A DNA stretch of 64,000 nucleotides, taken from Chryseobacterium sp. VAUSW3 (GTDB lineage Bacteria; Bacteroidota; Bacteroidia; Flavobacteriales; Weeksellaceae). Where the stretch lies: positions 496,001 to 560,000 of the forward strand of contig NZ_NIUY01000001.1 in NCBI RefSeq assembly GCF_002205795.1, read 5' to 3'. Each line of letters opens with the position of its first letter. The stretch's first letter is position 1. The notes under the pieces are model-generated. The model saw only the letters and a program-made list of their open reading frames with translations, was not told the origin of the DNA and ran no database searches. The position numbers and the translations under genes are program-made. Of this stretch, positions 59,883 through 64,000 are shown one piece after another.

Positions 59883-62252
59883 TTATTTCTTTCCTGCGGC
59901 CTGCATTGGATTTACCTGTCCCTGTGCGGCGCCTCTTGCGGCAGCTTCATTTTTCTGTTTGAAGACTTCAAATCTGGAAGCGGGAGCTGGAATCTCGCCC
60001 CAGAAATTGTTTGAGGTGTCGATATCCGCAGTCTCTCTCATCGGATCAAGCTGAATGGATTTCAGTTTTTTATCGAAATAATAGGTTTTAGAAACTTTCT
60101 GCTCGTTCTTTCGCCAGATTTGGGCTGATGATTTATCGGTGAGTTTGGTCCCGTCCTCGAAAGTAAATTCAAGAATTATCGGCATTACCAACCCGCCTTT
60201 GTTGCTGAAATCGATCTGGTAAGCAATAACATTCTGAAGTTGCGCTTTGTCTTTTGAACTTACTTTCTCCATATTGTCGACTTTCATGGAATATTTCTTC
60301 GTGTCATCAACTTTCTCCATTCCGCGGTTATATCTCCAGTAAAAATCCTGGGTGCTCTTGTCTTTGTCGGTATAAAATTCAATGTTCTTATCGTTTCGGT
60401 TTCTGATTTTAGAAATATCCTCGAAATCATTCTGCAAAGGCTTTTCGACAGTGTAACTGATTTCCCGTGATTTCGGAGCGGCATCAAAATCAGGTGTAGC
60501 CACAGTTACTTTATCAATTGAAATGTCTACCGCATCGGTTCCGTAGAACCAGCCACGCCAGAACCAGTCGAGGTTTTCGCCGCTGGCATCATTCATCGTT
60601 CTGAAAAAATCTGCAGGTTCCGGATGTTTGAAAGCCCATCTTTTGGAATAGGTTTTAAAAGCCTCATCAAAAAGTTCTCTTCCCATGATGGTTTCGCGCA
60701 AGATATTAAGACCTGTGGCCGGTTTTGCATAAGCGTTCGGACCGAAATGAATAATATTCTCTGAATTTACCATGATCGGCTCCAGCTGATCTTTCGGCAA
60801 TCTCATATAATCAACAATCGTGTGCGCCGGACCCCTTCTTGAAGGGAATTTATTGTCCCATTTTTCTTCTGTTAAGTATTCTACGAAAGTATTCAAACCT
60901 TCGTCCATCCAACTCCACTGTCTTTCATCGGAATTAATGATCATCGGGAAAAAGTTATGACCCACTTCATGAATAATTACGCCGATCATTCCGTTTTTGA
61001 TTCCTTCGGAATAGGTTCCGTCTTTCTCGGTTCTTCCGTAATTGAAACAGATCATCGGATATTCCATACCGTTTGCCGCCTCAACAGACTGCGCCACCGG
61101 ATACGGATAAGGCACCGTGAATTCTGAATATGTTTTTATCGTGTGCGCTACTGCCTTTGTAGAGAATTTACGGTAAAGATTATAGGCTTCTTTCGGATAG
61201 AGACTCATCGCCATTACCTGGTTGTTGTTTTCGGGAATTACCACTTTCATGGCGTCCCAAACGAATTTTCTTGAAGAAGTCCAGGCGAAATCACGTACAT
61301 TTTCCGCTTCGAAAACCCAGGTTTTTCTCTGTTTTGACTTGTTCTTTTCGGCTTTTTTAGCTTCTTCTAAAGTGACAATTTCCAGCGGTTCATTTGCAGT
61401 CTGTGCCTGCTTCCAACGCTGCAGCTGTGCCGGTGTTAATACTTGCTCGAAATTTTTACCAACGCCTGTTGAAGCTACAATATGATCCGCAGGAACGTTC
61501 ATCGTCACTTTATAATTACCGAACACCAAGGCAAATTCGCCTCTTCCGGTAAACTGGTTATTCTGCCAGCCTTTGAAGTCGCTGTATACGCACATTCTTG
61601 GAAACCACTGGGTGATGGTGTACAGATCATTACCATCTTCCGGAAAATATTCGTAACCGCCTCTTCCGCCCATCGTCATGCGATTCGGAATATTATAGTT
61701 CCAGTCGATTTTGAAGACGAATTTTTCACCTTTCTTCAAAACTTTAGGCAGGTCGATACGCATCATGGTTTTATTCACCACATATTTTAAAGGTTTTCCG
61801 GAAGCATCGGTTACTTTCGCCAGATTCACGCCGTATCCGTTATTTTTTTCAGGCAGATCAGTGACTTTCAAACGCTCGGTCGTGGTTTGCTTGGGGATAA
61901 ATGAAGAATCATGATAGCCCGCATTATTTATAGAAGACTGCTCATTTTCATCGAGTTGAAGCCACAAATAATCCAGATCGTCGGGAGAATTATTATAGTA
62001 AGTAATGGTTTCTGAGCCCTTTAAATTTCTTTTATCCTCATCAAGATAAGCTGTAATTTCATAATCGGCCCTGTTCTGCCAATATCCCTGACCTGGCGCG
62101 CCGGAAGCAGTGCGGTACACATTTGGTGTCGGCAGAATTGTGCCGAGTTGCTCAAACTTATTGCCGTGATTGCTGTTTGGATTGTTTTGAATATTCTGGG
62201 CGAAAATTCCAAATGGAATAAAAAGTGATATAAAGACGGATTTGAACTTCAT
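59883..62252 (-). CDS. Secreted M1 family metallopeptidase
   Basis: 789 residues from ATG 62252; signal MKFKSVFISLFIPFGIFAQN. The gluzincin zinc site is H428-E429-V430-G431-H432 with Glu451, an HExxH-x18-E motif, in VIIHEVGHNFFPMI and WSWMDEGLNTFVEY. The exopeptidase GxMEN-type motif reads ANGMEYPM, so substrate handling may differ from aminopeptidase N. A beta-sandwich N-terminal domain (about 45-230) is present; the C-terminal part (about 560-789) is of another type. No sorting domain, so probably periplasmic or membrane-near. HupE- and DUF6702-type genes follow upstream. Confidence 0.9.
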   Translation of the reverse strand: MKFKSVFISLFIPFGIFAQNIQNNPNSNHGNKFEQLGTILPTPNVYRTASGAPGQGYWQNRADYEITAYLDEDKRNLKGSETITYYNNSPDDLDYLWLQLDENEQSSINNAGYHDSSFIPKQTTTERLKVTDLPEKNNGYGVNLAKVTDASGKPLKYVVNKTMMRIDLPKVLKKGEKFVFKIDWNYNIPNRMTMGGRGGYEYFPEDGNDLYTITQWFPRMCVYSDFKGWQNNQFTGRGEFALVFGNYKVTMNVPADHIVASTGVGKNFEQVLTPAQLQRWKQAQTANEPLEIVTLEEAKKAEKNKSKQRKTWVFEAENVRDFAWTSSRKFVWDAMKVVIPENNNQVMAMSLYPKEAYNLYRKFSTKAVAHTIKTYSEFTVPYPYPVAQSVEAANGMEYPMICFNYGRTEKDGTYSEGIKNGMIGVIIHEVGHNFFPMIINSDERQWSWMDEGLNTFVEYLTEEKWDNKFPSRRGPAHTIVDYMRLPKDQLEPIMVNSENIIHFGPNAYAKPATGLNILRETIMGRELFDEAFKTYSKRWAFKHPEPADFFRTMNDASGENLDWFWRGWFYGTDAVDISIDKVTVATPDFDAAPKSREISYTVEKPLQNDFEDISKIRNRNDKNIEFYTDKDKSTQDFYWRYNRGMEKVDDTKKYSMKVDNMEKVSSKDKAQLQNVIAYQIDFSNKGGLVMPIILEFTFEDGTKLTDKSSAQIWRKNEQKVSKTYYFDKKLKSIQLDPMRETADIDTSNNFWGEIPAPASRFEVFKQKNEAAARGAAQGQVNPMQAAGKK

Positions 62253-62282
62253 AGTTAGTTTGTGATATGATACAATAGTCAT

Positions 62283-62290
62283 CAAAATTA
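62283..62290 (-). promoter_or_regulatory. Probable -7 box of the M1 peptidase gene
   Basis: TAATTTTG on the minus strand; leader about 26 nt. Confidence 0.4.
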
Positions 62291-62335
62291 AGAAATCGTT
62301 ACAGAAAACAGACTATAATTGTAAACTTTTACAGA

Positions 62336-62914
62336 TTAAAACGGAATTCTTTCTAAAGTCATTTTTAAAGACAGCGCAAAAACCCCTGAAGAGATAAACA
62401 TAATCCAGTCTTTTCGGTTAACTTTAAAAAGGTTGAGCAAAACAAACTGTACGATTAAAATACCTGCTACCACAGCGATCTGACCTAGCTCCAATCCAAT
62501 GTTGAAACCTAAAAGCGGTACAAAGATGTGCTGTTCATTGGCAATCATCATTCTTGCGGTGTTGGCAAATCCCATCCCGTGAATCAATCCAAAAAACAGG
62601 GCAATATAGAAATTCATTTTCATGAGATTATTCTGCTTGTTGCGCATCAGAATGTTATCCAGAGCGGTGATGACAATGGTTAGTGGGATTAAAAATTCCA
62701 CCCATTTCGCCGGCGCACGTACGATATCGAAGACACTTAAAGCCAAAGTAATTGAATGACCTATGGTAAATGCAGTGATAATCCAGAAAATGTTTTTCCA
62801 GTCCTTTACCGCAAAAACTGCGACCAAAACCAATACAAAAAGCTGATGATCCAGCGCATCCAGTGAAATAATATGTTCCCAACCCAGATTCAGATAAAAT
62901 AAAAAATCATTCAT
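62336..62914 (-). CDS. HupE/UreJ family membrane protein
   Basis: 192 residues from ATG 62914 (MNDFLFYLNLGWEHIISLDA). About seven membrane segments. The HupE/UreJ-type pattern is GWEHIISLDALDHQLFVLVL, FTIGHSITLALSVFDIVRAP and FGLIHGMGFANTARMMI, with His and Asp residues inside helices suited to metal (nickel or cobalt) passage. Neither hydrogenase nor urease genes are near. It is divergent from the DUF6702 gene, 55 nt away. Confidence 0.85.
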   Translation of the reverse strand: MNDFLFYLNLGWEHIISLDALDHQLFVLVLVAVFAVKDWKNIFWIITAFTIGHSITLALSVFDIVRAPAKWVEFLIPLTIVITALDNILMRNKQNNLMKMNFYIALFFGLIHGMGFANTARMMIANEQHIFVPLLGFNIGLELGQIAVVAGILIVQFVLLNLFKVNRKDWIMFISSGVFALSLKMTLERIPF

Positions 62915-62957
62915 ATACCGCATATTTTTAGCGGCACGATAATACAAAATTTATTTC

Positions 62958-62965
62958 TATTTTTG
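62958..62965 (+). promoter_or_regulatory. Possible -7 box of the DUF6702 gene
   Basis: TATTTTTG ends 4 nt before the ATG at 62970, which would make the message nearly leaderless, so this is doubtful. Confidence 0.25.
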
Positions 62966-62969
62966 AACC

Positions 62970-63470
62970 ATGCAAAAGTTATTTTTCATCCTCCTTTTTT
63001 CGGTTTTCGGCCTCAGCTCAGCAAGCGAAATTCATCCTTATCACGTTGGATCTATGGAATTTAATTACAATTCCAAATCAGAAACGTTCGAGATCAGCGG
63101 AAAGTTTTTTTTGGATGACCTGGAAAATGCTTTGAAGGAAAAATACGGCAAAGCGGTACACTTTAATTCCGAACAGTATAAAGCTCAAATCAACAACTAT
63201 CTGATAAAGTACTGCGAAGAATACCTAAAACTCAAAGTAAATAACAAATTCCTAAAAATTAATTATTTAGGCTACGAAGAAGACAGCGAATCGGTGAATA
63301 TTTATCTGGAATCAGAGAAAGTGGCTCAGCCAAAAAAAGTAGAGACCGCGGTAAGTTTTCTCTATAATCTTTTCGATGATCAGCTGAATATCGTTCATAT
63401 TATTGTCAACGGAAACCGAAAAAGCCAAAGATTAAATTATCCCGACCGTTATCTTTACCAGAACTTCTAA
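62970..63470 (+). CDS. Exported DUF6702 family protein
   Basis: 166 residues. Signal MQKLFFILLFSVFGLSSASE; the mature part starts IHPYHVGSMEFNYNSKSETF and contains ISGKFFLDDLENALKEKYG, the DUF6702 pattern. Proteins of this family usually lie beside HupE/UreJ-like and M1 peptidase genes in Bacteroidetes, as here; they may form a functional set at the envelope, but no role is known. The stop codon overlaps that of the ACP phosphodiesterase gene on the other strand by 3 nt. Confidence 0.82.
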   Translation: MQKLFFILLFSVFGLSSASEIHPYHVGSMEFNYNSKSETFEISGKFFLDDLENALKEKYGKAVHFNSEQYKAQINNYLIKYCEEYLKLKVNNKFLKINYLGYEEDSESVNIYLESEKVAQPKKVETAVSFLYNLFDDQLNIVHIIVNGNRKSQRLNYPDRYLYQNF

Positions 63471-64000
63471 GAACGGAATTCTGCATTAATTTTCTGTACT
63501 TCCGCCACGAGATCAGGAAAAAAATGATCAAAATGATACTGAAGTTGTGGTTTGTGGTTCAGAAAAACTTCAAAAACTGCCAGATTTTTATTCAGATACT
63601 TCGCTTTGTTAAGGACATTCCGGATCGAAAACTCAATCCCCCACTCTTCGCGGTAATTATAAAGCCAATTGTCTTTTTCCATGCTGTCGAGCATTCTCAG
63701 CAAATTTGGCGGCAATAATTCTTCATGATTTCTCAATACGCGGTACACTTTTTCTGAATGCGCTTTTAAAGCCTTATCAGGTATAGAGTTGGCGAGAAAA
63801 TAATCGAAACTTACATCCACAAAAGCACCGGCATACAATCTCACCAACGGACTGAATATTTTCTTCGCTTCATGAATTTCCGGATGCGCATCAGTAAACG
63901 TATCGATGGCGCGGTGTAAAGTGATGCCCTCTCCTATTTTTTCCGGAAACGAAAACCGGTCTTTGTTCCGGATGAAATCCTGCAGAAACTGCCCGACAAT
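63467..64000 (-). CDS. Acyl carrier protein phosphodiesterase (5' end beyond window)
   Basis: 178 codons present, with the start outside the window. The family motifs at the edge are VGQFLQDFIRNKD, IGEGITLHRAIDTFTDAHPE and LVRLYAGAFVDVSFDYFLAN (AcpH/DUF479, HD-like metal site with His and Asp). These enzymes remove the phosphopantetheine group from acyl carrier protein. The full protein should be about 195 residues, so roughly 15 are missing. Convergent with the DUF6702 gene. Confidence 0.9.
   Translation of the reverse strand: MVGQFLQDFIRNKDRFSFPEKIGEGITLHRAIDTFTDAHPEIHEAKKIFSPLVRLYAGAFVDVSFDYFLANSIPDKALKAHSEKVYRVLRNHEELLPPNLLRMLDSMEKDNWLYNYREEWGIEFSIRNVLNKAKYLNKNLAVFEVFLNHKPQLQYHFDHFFPDLVAEVQKINAEFRS

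Overview
The window is a stretch of chromosome from a bacterium of class Flavobacteriia, most probably the Chryseobacterium/Kaistella/Epilithonimonas group (Weeksellaceae). The evidence is the type IX secretion translocon protein SprA, secreted proteins with type A and type B T9SS sorting domains, a class II HMG-CoA reductase, IPExxxVDY, DUF4241 and DUF6702 family proteins, many promoters of the Bacteroidetes form TAnnTTTG, few Shine-Dalgarno sequences, and the gene order acpP-fabF-rnc-IPExxxVDY-pyk. No IS element, prophage, CRISPR array, tRNA or rRNA was seen. Almost all genes are core or family-level genes; the unusual material lies in the gaps between them.

1-14.8 kb (minus strand): the 5' two-thirds of sprA behind ruvA, malic enzyme maeB, a BadF/NAG-kinase-like protein, a NifU-like scaffold and Mrp (Fe-S assembly), the amino-acid transporter BrnQ, a dicarboxylate/amino-acid symporter, a BON/SH3 pair and an AlkB-like dioxygenase. 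14.9-24.4 kb: a secreted CocE-type hydrolase, agmatinase and arginine decarboxylase (arginine to agmatine to putrescine), a HAD phosphatase, thiamine pyrophosphokinase with a corrinoid adenosyltransferase, a 46-residue CmoA-like fragment, a hydrolase, ribokinase and DUF4241. 24.4-30.7 kb: valS, DUF1573, PPK2, a CPBP protease, the RNase P RNA gene and MscS.

30.9-43.1 kb: sucC; an operon led by mvaA with small membrane or unknown proteins and an EamA transporter; an ABC-F ATPase; a secreted EEP-family enzyme; a candidate small RNA; an M43 metalloprotease lipoprotein; clpB. 43.4-53.2 kb (plus strand): a cut-down phenylacetate cluster paaE-unknown-paaA running into formimidoylglutamase, a T9SS cargo protein, then the acpP-fabF-rnc-IPExxxVDY-pyk operon. 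53.2-64 kb: a 21-nt degenerate repeat array, the groS-groL operon with a four-helix-bundle gene inserted between the two chaperonin genes, a T9SS type B adhesin-like protein with three near-identical 99-residue repeats, an M1 peptidase, HupE/UreJ-like and DUF6702 proteins, and a partial ACP phosphodiesterase.

Four kinds of non-coding structure stand out: (a) an array of 21-nt degenerate repeats after pyk; (b) blocks with strict 7-nt periodicity around groS/groL and after the agmatinase gene; (c) two copies of a terminator-associated element with conserved ends (tagccctgat ... gcaggttcccggct) and different middles; (d) a promoter-plus-terminator unit on the minus strand at 38.84-38.98 kb that looks like a small RNA gene. 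These, with the groS/groL insertion and the incomplete paa cluster, are the best candidates for follow-up. All calls come from reading the sequence; no database search was run.
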